A stretch of 64,000 bases of DNA from the NCBI RefSeq assembly GCF_946478835.1, contig NZ_CAMLDV010000002.1:1-64000 (forward strand). The letters are read 5' to 3'. Source of the DNA: an uncultured Bdellovibrio sp. GTDB taxonomy: Bacteria > Bdellovibrionota > Bdellovibrionia > Bdellovibrionales > Bdellovibrionaceae. A program made the position numbers and the translations under genes. Positions 18,621-26,706 of the stretch are shown here, in pieces. Every line of letters starts with the position of its first letter. Position 1 is the first letter of the stretch. Under the pieces are notes generated by a model. It did not search any database. It saw only the letters and a program-made list of their open reading frames with translations, and was not told where the DNA came from.

Positions 18621-18638
18621 GTTACAATTTGTTACAAT
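18621..18638. promoter_or_regulatory. Tandem GTTACAAT repeat, candidate response-regulator box
   Basis: GTTACAAT occurs twice with exact 10-base spacing (18621 and 18631). One-turn direct repeats are the usual binding layout of OmpR/PhoB-family regulators. It sits between the divergent regulator and Spy-like genes, so it could control both. Confidence 0.55.
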
Positions 18639-18718
18639 CATTAACACCTCAGAAACCACCTTGGCTCCCAAATCACCTACACTGATTTCAGAAATCAACC
18701 ACTACGGAGGATATGATT

Positions 18719-19168
18719 ATGAGACATCATCACCATCATCATTACAGAAGAAGATGGCCCAAGGTTTTAGGAATTCTTTTTGCGATTGGCAGTGTCGGCT
18801 TCCTAGCGGGTTGCCATAAAAGTCCTGAAGAGCGCATGACTGCGATCAGTGAAAAGATCGCCGACAAACTTGATTTTAATGCTCAACAAAAGGCTTTGCT
18901 CAGCGATATCACGTCAGAGTTTAAGAAAGATTTTTCTGAAGAAAAAAATCTGCGCAAATCCATGAAAGACGATTTCAAAAGCATGATTCTGGCCGATGAC
19001 CTTGATAAAGCCAAGATCAAAGAGCATATCAAAGCTCGCCAGGAGCGCATGAATTCTAAAATCGATAAGTATCTGGATAAGGTGGCAGCTCTTCACAAGA
19101 CTCTGACACCGGAACAGAAAAAAGAATTGATTGATAAGATCGAAAAATTCCAACACAGATGGGAGTAG
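18719..19168 (+). CDS. Spy/CpxP-like lipoprotein with natural His6 N-terminus
   Basis: 149 residues from the ATG at 18719, eight bases after GGAGG; the ATG at 18713 is too close to it. The protein opens with MRHHHHHHYRRRWPK, then a hydrophobic segment ending FLAGC, a lipobox. The mature part is helical and charged and ends with LHKTLTPEQKKELIDKIEKF, the LTxxQ motif of Spy/CpxP periplasmic chaperones. Six encoded histidines before the membrane segment are unusual and echo the His-rich tail of the neighbouring kinase. Likely target of that two-component system, acting as periplasmic chaperone, metal binder or feedback protein. Confidence 0.75.
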   Translation: MRHHHHHHYRRRWPKVLGILFAIGSVGFLAGCHKSPEERMTAISEKIADKLDFNAQQKALLSDITSEFKKDFSEEKNLRKSMKDDFKSMILADDLDKAKIKEHIKARQERMNSKIDKYLDKVAALHKTLTPEQKKELIDKIEKFQHRWE

Positions 19169-19191
19169 GCTATGTACCTAGCCCTCTTTGC

Positions 19192-19226
19192 AAGTACGCC
19201 GGAGTCTTGGAAAACTCCGCGTACTT
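19192..19226. repeat. Long hairpin between convergent spy-like and murF genes
   Basis: Arms AAGTACGC-(C)-GGAGT and ACTCC-GCGTACTT pair over 13 bp with a single bulge and an eight-base loop. No T-tract follows in either direction, so a bidirectional terminator is only a guess. Confidence 0.5.
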
Positions 19227-19232
19227 CGACGA

Positions 19233-20654
19233 CTACTGCTTCTCCGAAAAATCCAAAGGCTCACAAGGAAAAACGAAGCGTTCAAGCTTTGTCCCTCGTG
19301 AGGCTTTTACCACCGCAATATCCCCCGCTTTCAGATATTGTGCTAGATCCTGTCCGGAAGCGTCCTTAAAATCTTTTTCAATCAAAGTGGGATTCTGATA
19401 TCCCACTTTGCTTAAGCCGCGAGAGAACGCTTCATAGTCATCGCCGATAAAATAAACTTTATCAAACCCCGCAGCGCCGACCCAAGTTCCAAGTTCTTCA
19501 TGCAAAGCTGCCGAAGCTGAACCCAACTCACGCATCTGTCCAAAGACACCGACCTTACGACCTGTCACAGTCAGAAGCTTCATATTGTCGATCAAAGCCT
19601 TCATGCTGTCAGGGTTTGCATTGTAAGCATCAAAGATTATCTGCGCACCTGATTTCAGGTGCACCAGTTGGTTGCGTCCCCAATTTGTTTTACATTCAGG
19701 AAGACCTTTCCAAATTTCCTCTGGAGTCATTCCTGCTGCAAGTCCCAAAGACGCTGCCGCCATAAGATTCGTCAGATTTTGTGAACCGAAAACTTGAACA
19801 ACAGCCGTTCCTTCTTTACCACCGATTTTTCCTTTAACGGAAAGTTCACTCATCGTCATGGAACTAATCATCAAGTGCACATCCGCGCGAGGATCTTCCG
19901 AAGAAAATGTCATGAGTTTTGAATGGTCATACTTTTCGCAAGCCTTCACATACATATTGTGAGTTTGTGCGTTGTCGAGATTATAAATGCGAATCGTATT
20001 TGGGCCCGCCGCTTCGTAAATTTCTTCTTTGGCTTCGGCCACCTTTTCGATGGTGCCGAAAAATTCCATGTGCGCGCGTCCCACCATCGTGCACACAACG
20101 ACATCTGGTTCTGCGATATGAACCAACTCAGTTAATTCTCCCGCATGATTCATACCCATTTCAACAATCGCAACATCTTTCGTCGGTGGAAGTTGCAAAA
20201 GTGTGAAGGGAACTCCCCAATGGTTGTTAAAACTTCCCTTGTTGTAGTGAACGTTCAATGTCGTTCCTAGCAAAGCCGCCGTGAATTCTTTCGTTGTGGT
20301 TTTTCCGTTAGAGCCTGTGATTCCCAAAACTTTGGCATGAGACTCACGACGAGCCCACGTACCCAAACGCTGCAAAGCTTTCAAAGTATCCGGAACTTTA
20401 AGAATCGTGACTTGGCCTTTGAGCTTTTGCACTTGTTCATTTTCTTCATGAACAAGAAGACCTGTGGCCCCTTGTTGAACCGCTTTTTCTAAAAACTGAT
20501 GCGCATCGAAAGCATCGCCTTTCAAAGGAATAAAAAGCTGTCCTTTTAAATCCGCTCGTGTGTCGGTTCCAATACCCGCAAAATTTTTCTCAACAAGGCT
20601 GAGCGTTTGTGCTCCTGTGGCCCTGACAATGGTTTGCACGTCCATGGCTCTCAT
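19233..20654 (-). CDS. murF: UDP-MurNAc-tripeptide--D-alanyl-D-alanine ligase
   Basis: Cytoplasmic ligase completing the UDP-MurNAc pentapeptide. 473 residues. FAGIGTDTRADLKGQLFIPLKG near 25-45, ATP loop GITGSNGKTTTKEF near 110, NHWGVPFTLL and VEMGMNHAGELTEL near 145-175, and FDAYNANPDSMKALID near 315. Starts six bases after the murE stop and is clearly cotranscribed. The murF-murE order follows the usual dcw cluster, but mraY is about 7 kb further on, beyond unrelated genes. Confidence 0.96.
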   Translation of the reverse strand: MRAMDVQTIVRATGAQTLSLVEKNFAGIGTDTRADLKGQLFIPLKGDAFDAHQFLEKAVQQGATGLLVHEENEQVQKLKGQVTILKVPDTLKALQRLGTWARRESHAKVLGITGSNGKTTTKEFTAALLGTTLNVHYNKGSFNNHWGVPFTLLQLPPTKDVAIVEMGMNHAGELTELVHIAEPDVVVCTMVGRAHMEFFGTIEKVAEAKEEIYEAAGPNTIRIYNLDNAQTHNMYVKACEKYDHSKLMTFSSEDPRADVHLMISSMTMSELSVKGKIGGKEGTAVVQVFGSQNLTNLMAAASLGLAAGMTPEEIWKGLPECKTNWGRNQLVHLKSGAQIIFDAYNANPDSMKALIDNMKLLTVTGRKVGVFGQMRELGSASAALHEELGTWVGAAGFDKVYFIGDDYEAFSRGLSKVGYQNPTLIEKDFKDASGQDLAQYLKAGDIAVVKASRGTKLERFVFPCEPLDFSEKQ

Positions 20655-20660
20655 TGTTTT

Positions 20661-22154
20661 TTATCTCCCTTGCAAAGCCTCTTCTGCCACTTTCACGTCG
20701 CTAAAAGGAAATTTATCTTTGCCTATAATCTGATAATCTTCGTGCCCTTTTCCCGCGATGAGAATCACATCGCCAGGTTGGGCTTTTTGAATAGTTTGAT
20801 GAATGGCTTCTTTACGATCCACGATCACGGATGTCTTGGCTTTATCAGCCCCGGCAACACCTGCCAAAATATCTTGGATGATTGCTTGTGGATCTTCGGT
20901 GCGCGGATTGTCTGACGTGATCACGACTTGATCGGAGTATTTTAAAGACATTTGCGCCATCAAAGGTCGTTTGCCCTTATCGCGATCTCCGCCGCAACCA
21001 AAGATCGTCCAAATACGTGCGGAAGATTTTAAACTCTCGCGCACGCTGCGAATCGCCGTTAGAACATTTTCCAATGCATCCGGAGAATGTGCATAATCCA
21101 CAAAAATAGAAAGATTTTGATTGTTCGCAACAGACTGCAAACGTCCCGGCACACCTGTGAATTTATTCAAAGCCGAAATACAAACGGGTAAAGGCAGTCC
21201 CGCAGAAAGACCCGCGCCCAAAGCCGCCAATGCATTCATCACGTTGTGAACTCCCGACATCGGCAAATGAACTTCGCCTTCTCCCATTGGAGTCTGCACT
21301 TTAAAATGCGTCAGAGCGAAATCCATTTTTAGAATTTCATAACGAATGTCTGAATCACTTGCGCCATAAGTCCAAAGCACTGCAGGGTCCGCGACACGCA
21401 ACCGACGACCGTATTTATCTGCCGTATTGATGATGGCATAACAAGGACGCTTTTCCGTTTTCCATAAAAGATCCGTGAAAAGTCTTTGCTTCGCTTCAAG
21501 ATAGTGATCCATGGTGCCGTGATAATCTAAATGATCGCGCGTGAGATTTGTAAAAATCACGGTGTTAAAGGGAACGCTATCAACGCGTTTTTGATCAAGA
21601 GCGTGCGAAGAAACTTCCATCGCAACGGCCATCGCTCCTTCAGAGCGAAACTCACGCAAACGCTTTTGCAAAAAGATCGGATCCGGAGTCGTCATTTCCG
21701 AAGGCCAAACTTTCTCACCCAAATGATGATTAACAGTTCCGATCACTCCTGTAGGAATACGGCCCTCATTTAAAATTGCTTCTGTCATGTAAGTCACAGA
21801 AGTTTTTCCGTTTGTTCCCGTCACGCCGACACAGAAAAGTTCTTGCCCTGGATCAAGATAAAACCGGCTTGCCAAAATATCCAAAGCCTCGCGTGTATTA
21901 GGAACTTGCAAAACAAAACCAGAAAACTCTGTAGGAACCGTGCCTCGGTCTTCCACGACAAGAGCGGCTGCCCCTTTTGCGATCGCATCATGAATAAAAC
22001 TATGCCCATCCAGCTTGCTGCCACGAATCGCAACAAAAACCGATCCCGGCACAACCAGGCGTGCATCGTTAAAAATTCCAGAGAGTTCTACATCTTGCGG
22101 AAGAGACTCTTCAGGAAGGCCGGAAAAGATGGAAAATAATTGGTTTAGCTTCAT
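20661..22154 (-). CDS. murE: UDP-MurNAc-L-Ala-D-Glu--diaminopimelate ligase
   Basis: Ligase adding the third stem residue. The frame is open upstream to 22460, but the start at 22154 (MKLNQLFSIFSGLP) gives the family length of 497 residues and leaves a divergent gene free. GIFNDARLVVPGSVFVAIRG near 27-46 binds the uridine; ATP loop is GVTGTNGKTSVTYM. SSHALDQKRV and FTNLTRDHLDYHGTMDHY are conserved. SDNPRTEDP near 405 carries the D-N-P-R motif typical of meso-diaminopimelate-specific MurE, so the wall should be the DAP type. Divergent from the esterase gene, 34 bases apart. Confidence 0.96.
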   Translation of the reverse strand: MKLNQLFSIFSGLPEESLPQDVELSGIFNDARLVVPGSVFVAIRGSKLDGHSFIHDAIAKGAAALVVEDRGTVPTEFSGFVLQVPNTREALDILASRFYLDPGQELFCVGVTGTNGKTSVTYMTEAILNEGRIPTGVIGTVNHHLGEKVWPSEMTTPDPIFLQKRLREFRSEGAMAVAMEVSSHALDQKRVDSVPFNTVIFTNLTRDHLDYHGTMDHYLEAKQRLFTDLLWKTEKRPCYAIINTADKYGRRLRVADPAVLWTYGASDSDIRYEILKMDFALTHFKVQTPMGEGEVHLPMSGVHNVMNALAALGAGLSAGLPLPVCISALNKFTGVPGRLQSVANNQNLSIFVDYAHSPDALENVLTAIRSVRESLKSSARIWTIFGCGGDRDKGKRPLMAQMSLKYSDQVVITSDNPRTEDPQAIIQDILAGVAGADKAKTSVIVDRKEAIHQTIQKAQPGDVILIAGKGHEDYQIIGKDKFPFSDVKVAEEALQGR

Positions 22155-22188
22155 AGACTCGCTAGAAAGAATAGCGTATGACTGAGTT

Positions 22189-22866
22189 ATGAGACAACTC
22201 GGAAAGATACATTGCCAAGAAATAAATAATGACGATAACGCGCCTTGGGTGCTCTTTTTCCACGGCTTTGGCGCCGACTGCAATGACCTGTTTTCTTTAG
22301 GAGAAATGATCTCCACTAAGCAAACATACAACTGGCTTTTCCCGAACGGAATTTTAGAGGTTCCCATTGGCCCCGCTTGGATGGGACGCGCATGGTGGAC
22401 GATTGATATGATGGAAATCCAGCGAGCTGCGGAGCGTGGGGAACACCGCGACTTCAGCAATGATACGCCGAAGGGACTTCCGAAAGCTTACGATGCCGCC
22501 ATGGAAATGATTCGCCAGCTCAAAGTTCCTTGGAACCAAATTGTTTTGGGAGGTTTTAGCCAAGGAGCGATGCTCGCCACAGAACTTTATTTGCGAGCGC
22601 CCGAAACCCCTAAAGGTCTTGTGATCATGTCAGGAACTCTTTTGCACCAAGATGAGTGGAAAAAGTTAGCTCCGAATCGTGCGGGTCAACGATTCTTCCA
22701 AAGTCATGGAGAAATGGACCCTGTTTTAGGAATCAAACAAGCTCGACAGCTTGAAACTTTGCTCACGCAAGCCGGAATGAAAGGCTCTTTGCAAAGTTTC
22801 CGCGGAGGACATGAGATTCCCACACAGGTCATTATGAAAATCGGCGAGTATTTAAATAATATCTAA
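22189..22866 (+). CDS. Alpha/beta-hydrolase, phospholipase/carboxylesterase type
   Basis: 225 residues with the classic serine-hydrolase layout: oxyanion strand VLFFHGFGADCNDL near 22, nucleophile elbow GGFSQGAML near 123, acid in HGEMDPVLG near 175, and His in RGGHEIP near 205. It belongs to the small carboxylesterase/phospholipase family (YpfH-like). No signal peptide, so cytoplasmic. Substrate cannot be deduced. Convergent with the epimerase gene, overlapping by four bases. Confidence 0.85.
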   Translation: MRQLGKIHCQEINNDDNAPWVLFFHGFGADCNDLFSLGEMISTKQTYNWLFPNGILEVPIGPAWMGRAWWTIDMMEIQRAAERGEHRDFSNDTPKGLPKAYDAAMEMIRQLKVPWNQIVLGGFSQGAMLATELYLRAPETPKGLVIMSGTLLHQDEWKKLAPNRAGQRFFQSHGEMDPVLGIKQARQLETLLTQAGMKGSLQSFRGGHEIPTQVIMKIGEYLNNI

Positions 22867-23726
22867 TTCATTTTTTGCAAAAGCGGCCCCATCCACTCTT
22901 TCAGGGGCTTTGCTTGAAATCCTTCGGACTTGGCTTTATCGACATTCATAAACCAATCCGAAGGAATCCCAAACGGCGACCAGGCTTCTTCGGATGGTTC
23001 CTTTAAAAGGTGGGCTTTTTTGCCTGTCATCTTTTCAATCATCCCGACAAGTTCACCTAATTTTAAAACATCTTCTGAAGCAAAGTTGAAAATTCCCTCG
23101 CGTCGGCCATGAACCAACCACAGCAAAGACCTGGCAGCATCTTCTGAAGTGATAAATGAAAAACGGGCTTCCAAGTTTGGATAATAAATCGGTGAACCCT
23201 CTTTGACTCTTTTTACCTGATTATGCAATCGCAACGTATAATCGTCTTCACCGACAACGACCGGGAAACGCGCAAAAGCCCATTTAAAAAAGTTTTGATT
23301 CGCGAAAACATTTTCAGCGGATCGTTTTCCTTCGGCGTATTCTTCCATAGGATTTTTTGGAGTTTGCGCGTGATACATGAACGGATTCACTTCTTCTTCG
23401 CGAAGATTTGCTCCCCAATTGTAAACGGACATTGTCGAAGTCATAACGTAGAACGGAGTCTTCTCCGCAAAAATTTCAACAGCGGCTTTGGCTTGCTCCG
23501 CATTCATACACACTTGATCCACAACGACGTCGAACTTAAGTCTCTCAACAGCCTTCGCAAGATCTGCCTTATTGTTACGGTCTGCTTTCAGACGGTGGAC
23601 CTTTGCTCCGAAATCATCTTCCACTTGCCCGCGAGAAACCACCCAGATTTCATGGCCTTCATTGATTAAAGAGTGAACCAGTCTTTTTCCAAAATATCTT
23701 GTGCCACCGATAACGAGAACTTTCAT
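22863..23726 (-). CDS. NAD-dependent epimerase/dehydratase-family protein
   Basis: 287 residues. N-terminal nucleotide-binding motif MKVLVIGGTRYFGKRLVHSL (GGTRYFG in place of GxxGxxG), VVDQVCMNAEQ, and TSTMSVYNWG for the active-site strand. The usual YxxxK appears weakly as YAEGKRSAE. The IGGTRYFG start is shared by atypical SDR proteins that act on sugar nucleotides or RNA. Three bases downstream of the nucleotidyltransferase gene, so an operon. Substrate unknown. Confidence 0.8.
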   Translation of the reverse strand: MKVLVIGGTRYFGKRLVHSLINEGHEIWVVSRGQVEDDFGAKVHRLKADRNNKADLAKAVERLKFDVVVDQVCMNAEQAKAAVEIFAEKTPFYVMTSTMSVYNWGANLREEEVNPFMYHAQTPKNPMEEYAEGKRSAENVFANQNFFKWAFARFPVVVGEDDYTLRLHNQVKRVKEGSPIYYPNLEARFSFITSEDAARSLLWLVHGRREGIFNFASEDVLKLGELVGMIEKMTGKKAHLLKEPSEEAWSPFGIPSDWFMNVDKAKSEGFQAKPLKEWMGPLLQKMN

Positions 23727-23729
23727 TTT

Positions 23730-24491
23730 TTACAATCCTTGTTCTTTTTGCAGAGTCAAAACACGTGCCCGAATGTCAGCCGCTTGCTCTTTGAGGGTTT
23801 TGATATCTGTTCCTTGTAAATACTTTTCAATCAGTTTTGCTTCGGACAATTCAAAATCACGATAGATATAGCGCATGCCAAAATCGTGCTTCTGTGGAGT
23901 TTTCAAATGTCTTTGCAATTGCACCCACATCGTTACCAAACGCTGATAGAAGATAAAGCTATCAATAAATTTTCCCCGCTCAGCTTCCTTCAAAAAGGTG
24001 CGGTACATGACTTCAAAACGGGCGATCCAGTTTTTAAAATCCAGCTTCTTAGGCATTTCATATTTAGGCGCCTTCGAAGCCTCTTTTAAAATATTCTTTT
24101 TATCAAAAAGAATAACGGGATCTCCGTGCCGATCCGTATTGAAAAACTCCTGATAGTCTTCGGGATTCAAACTTTGAAAAACACCGGCATCTATGTAGTA
24201 AGTTTCCGGCCCCTCGTCAAAAACGTAAAATTTTTGGGCAAAGTTTTTCCACGGGGACTCTTCCACTTTCCAAACATGGCTCACGGATGAAATCACCGGC
24301 AAAGCTTTTTCAATTTGTTGAAAAACGATTCCCGGATTTTCACAAATCGCAACCACATCCGTGTCAGACAGATCATCTTCAAATCCGGTCGCGGTTGAGC
24401 CTCCCAACCAAGCTGCATGAATTTGCGGATGAGCTTCGAGAGCTTCTTTCAGAGTTTTGACAATATGGTCTTTAGAAAAAAGAGTTTCCAT
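23730..24491 (-). CDS. Nucleotidyltransferase-fold protein
   Basis: 253 residues. HAAWLGGSTATGFEDDLSDTDVVAICE near residues 25-52 is the nucleotidyltransferase signature (GGS followed by D-x-D) as in aminoglycoside adenylyltransferase-like proteins. The C-terminal half is helical, with FIFYQRLVTMWVQLQRHL resembling the substrate-binding bundle of that family. Nothing ties it to a specific drug or substrate. First gene of a pair with the epimerase-like gene. Confidence 0.7.
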   Translation of the reverse strand: METLFSKDHIVKTLKEALEAHPQIHAAWLGGSTATGFEDDLSDTDVVAICENPGIVFQQIEKALPVISSVSHVWKVEESPWKNFAQKFYVFDEGPETYYIDAGVFQSLNPEDYQEFFNTDRHGDPVILFDKKNILKEASKAPKYEMPKKLDFKNWIARFEVMYRTFLKEAERGKFIDSFIFYQRLVTMWVQLQRHLKTPQKHDFGMRYIYRDFELSEAKLIEKYLQGTDIKTLKEQAADIRARVLTLQKEQGL

Positions 24492-24665
24492 AAAGGAATT
24501 ATGTCAGCCATCCGACAACTTGGTACTTGTCTTTTAAAGTATCAATTTATGAGACCGAAAGTGATATATAACAATCCGTTTGCTCGTTTATACCGAACAG
24601 AAAAACCTTTAGTGCTAAGGAACGGGACTTGATGTTTGGCCGCATTGCGGACGAAAATTGCTTCG

Positions 24666-24977
24666 ATGGTAAAGCTATTTCGTTCCGTCTTTAAATCCGA
24701 CAAAGATAAATATAAAGCCACCAACTTACCCGCCGCCCTAGAATTTGGGAATGGTGTGATCTTTGGACACATTTATAAAATATCGGAAAAAGGTTTTGTG
24801 ATGTTCACGCAGTTTTCTGTTGCAGATCTTCCTGCAAAGATTGCTGTGCTGATAAAAATTCACGATCAGTATCTTCCCGCCACCGTTTTAAAAGTCAGCA
24901 AAAGTGCCATCGTCTGTGAGTTTATTGAAAACCTTCAGCCAGAAAAGCTGACTTCTTTACTTTCTAAAAAAGTTTAA
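24666..24977 (+). CDS. Small protein, possibly PilZ-like
   Basis: 103 residues from the ATG at 24666; an in-frame TTG at 24636 would add ten. The region LPAALEFGNGVIFGHIYKISEKGFVMFTQF ... KIAVLIKIHDQYLPATVLKVSKSAIVCEFIE is beta-rich and reminiscent of a PilZ barrel, but the RxxxR and DxSxxG c-di-GMP residues are not clear. The only good ribosome site (AAGGAAC) fits a different-frame ATG at 24632, which encodes a 20-residue peptide overlapping this start. Convergent with recQ, overlapping by four bases. Confidence 0.45.
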   Translation: MVKLFRSVFKSDKDKYKATNLPAALEFGNGVIFGHIYKISEKGFVMFTQFSVADLPAKIAVLIKIHDQYLPATVLKVSKSAIVCEFIENLQPEKLTSLLSKKV

Positions 24978-26545
24978 GTCAGCTCGGCCAAAACATCCCA
25001 GCCAAACTTTTCAAGCTTCGCTTCGCCAATACCGTAAACGGAGCGCATTTCATCAAGGCTGCGTGGATTTTTAATCGCAAGATGTTTTAAGGTCTGATCA
25101 CTGAAAACAACAAAGGCCGGAGCATCCAGCTCTTTCGCTTTTTCTTTACGCCATTTCTTAAGCTTCTCAAAACGCACTTCTTGAAGGTCATCAAGCTCAA
25201 GATCCGAAGCTTTGGACTTTTTCGTTTTCTTTAAAGTGGATTTGATCACTTCCAAAGTTTGATCCAACTTCACAAATGGTGTGATTGGTTTCAAAATACG
25301 GCGTGACGATTTCGGATCACAGGAATCGCAGTGCCCGCAACGTTCAATACGTTGAGAGTCTTTGTAATAAGTAAGAATCTCTGCATGACGGCATTCACCA
25401 CCTTCAGCGTAGTTCACTAAGGCATCCAGATTGCGCCAACGAGCACTTTTGATTTCTTCCGGCGCTTCCGAGTTATGAATGAAATAGGACTGCAAACCTT
25501 TGTCTTTTTTAGAATACAAAGTCAGACATGTGGATTCCTCACCGTCACGACCACCGCGTCCCATTTCTTGATAAAGAGCATCGATGTTGGCAGGAATCTG
25601 GTAATGTACCACCAAACGAACATCCGGTTGGTCAATGCCCATTCCGAAAGCGTTGGTCGCAACAAGAATTCTTAAATCACCACGAGCATAAGCATCTTGA
25701 GTTTGCGCGCGGGTTTCAGCAGAAAGTCCCGCATGATAAAAACCCACTTGCGCAAATTTCTTTTCCAGCAAAACGGCTGTCGATTCTGTGATCTTACGAG
25801 TTCCGCAGTAAACGATGATTCGTCCCGCAGGTGTGTTCTTAATACTTTGCAAAAGAAAATCCACTTTCGCATCTTCGTTTTCACAAAGCTCCACTTGATA
25901 GTACAAATTCGAACGATAAAACCCGTGGACCATGCGCTCGGGCTTTTGCAGATTTAATTGCTTAGAAATATCGTCCAGCACTGTCGGCGTGGCTGACGCA
26001 GTCAAAGCCAGCACAGGAACATGTGGGCACAGTTTTTTAAGAATGCTTAACTGCGCATACTCTTCACGGAAGTCATGACCCCATTGCGAAACACAGTGCG
26101 CTTCATCAACGGCGAACAAACCAATTTGTCGCTGTTGAATCCATTTTTGAAAGCCTTCTTTTTGAGCCCGCTCTGGTGACAAATACAAAACAAAGGCGCC
26201 GCCTTTATTGAGCTCTGCAAAGACTTCCCTTTTTTCATCATCGGACTGACCCGAATGCAAACAGCCCGCCGGAATACCATGTCTTTGTAAAGCCATCACT
26301 TGATCTTTCATCAAAGCGATCAGGGGCGAAATAACGATAACCAGTTTTTGCAAATGAACTGCAGGATATTGATAGCACAAAGACTTCCCGCCTCCTGTAG
26401 GCAAAACGGCAAGAACGTCTTTCTTTGCAAGAACAGCGTCGATGATTTCTTTTTGACCGCGACGGAACTGCGACAAATTGAAATACTTTTTTAGAATATC
26501 CGTATCGGGAACCACAACATCTGCTCGCATACCAGCCACTTTCAT
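24974..26545 (-). CDS. recQ: RecQ-family ATP-dependent DNA helicase, short form
   Basis: 3'-5' DNA helicase of 523 residues. Q-motif FRRGQKEIIDAVLAKKD, Walker A LPTGGGKSLCYQYP, DEAH box AVDEAHCVSQWGHDFREEY with the aromatic-rich loop, TASAT, and motifs V-VI in ATNAFGMGIDQPDVR and YQEMGRGGRDG. A zinc site is formed by the Cys at ECRHAEI and by RCGHCDSC. The C-terminus ends in an HRDC-like stretch (FVVFSDQTLKHLAIKNPRSLDEMRSVYGIGEAKLEKFG). Only ~55 residues separate zinc site and HRDC, so the RQC winged helix seems to be missing. The start has no good ribosome site. Confidence 0.9.
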   Translation of the reverse strand: MKVAGMRADVVVPDTDILKKYFNLSQFRRGQKEIIDAVLAKKDVLAVLPTGGGKSLCYQYPAVHLQKLVIVISPLIALMKDQVMALQRHGIPAGCLHSGQSDDEKREVFAELNKGGAFVLYLSPERAQKEGFQKWIQQRQIGLFAVDEAHCVSQWGHDFREEYAQLSILKKLCPHVPVLALTASATPTVLDDISKQLNLQKPERMVHGFYRSNLYYQVELCENEDAKVDFLLQSIKNTPAGRIIVYCGTRKITESTAVLLEKKFAQVGFYHAGLSAETRAQTQDAYARGDLRILVATNAFGMGIDQPDVRLVVHYQIPANIDALYQEMGRGGRDGEESTCLTLYSKKDKGLQSYFIHNSEAPEEIKSARWRNLDALVNYAEGGECRHAEILTYYKDSQRIERCGHCDSCDPKSSRRILKPITPFVKLDQTLEVIKSTLKKTKKSKASDLELDDLQEVRFEKLKKWRKEKAKELDAPAFVVFSDQTLKHLAIKNPRSLDEMRSVYGIGEAKLEKFGWDVLAELT

Positions 26546-26706
26546 TCAAGGTTGCAAAGAGAGCAATAAGAATCCCGGCGAGGATCATCTTATCGCTCCT
26601 TGGCAATTTCAATTTAAACTCAGAAGTGGCTCTGCAAGCTTGTGACCAGAGATAAAAACCCTGCGAACCCCTTGACTTCTTATCATGGGGTCCGAATCGC
26701 GAATTT

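Noticed and set aside
18719..18745. His6 run could be a cloning-vector tag
   Set aside because: The run sits inside a normal gene with its own ribosome site and lipobox, its codons mix CAT and CAC, and flanking DNA is chromosomal. The neighbouring kinase also has a His-rich start.
22155..22460. N-terminal 102-residue extension of murE
   Set aside because: It is antisense to the divergent esterase gene and precedes the known start of the family.
26238..26612. Minus-strand ORF overlapping the recQ start as a separate 100+ residue gene
   Set aside because: After the first ~15 residues it is an Arg/Ser-rich shadow of recQ in another frame. Only its start signal is worth noting.
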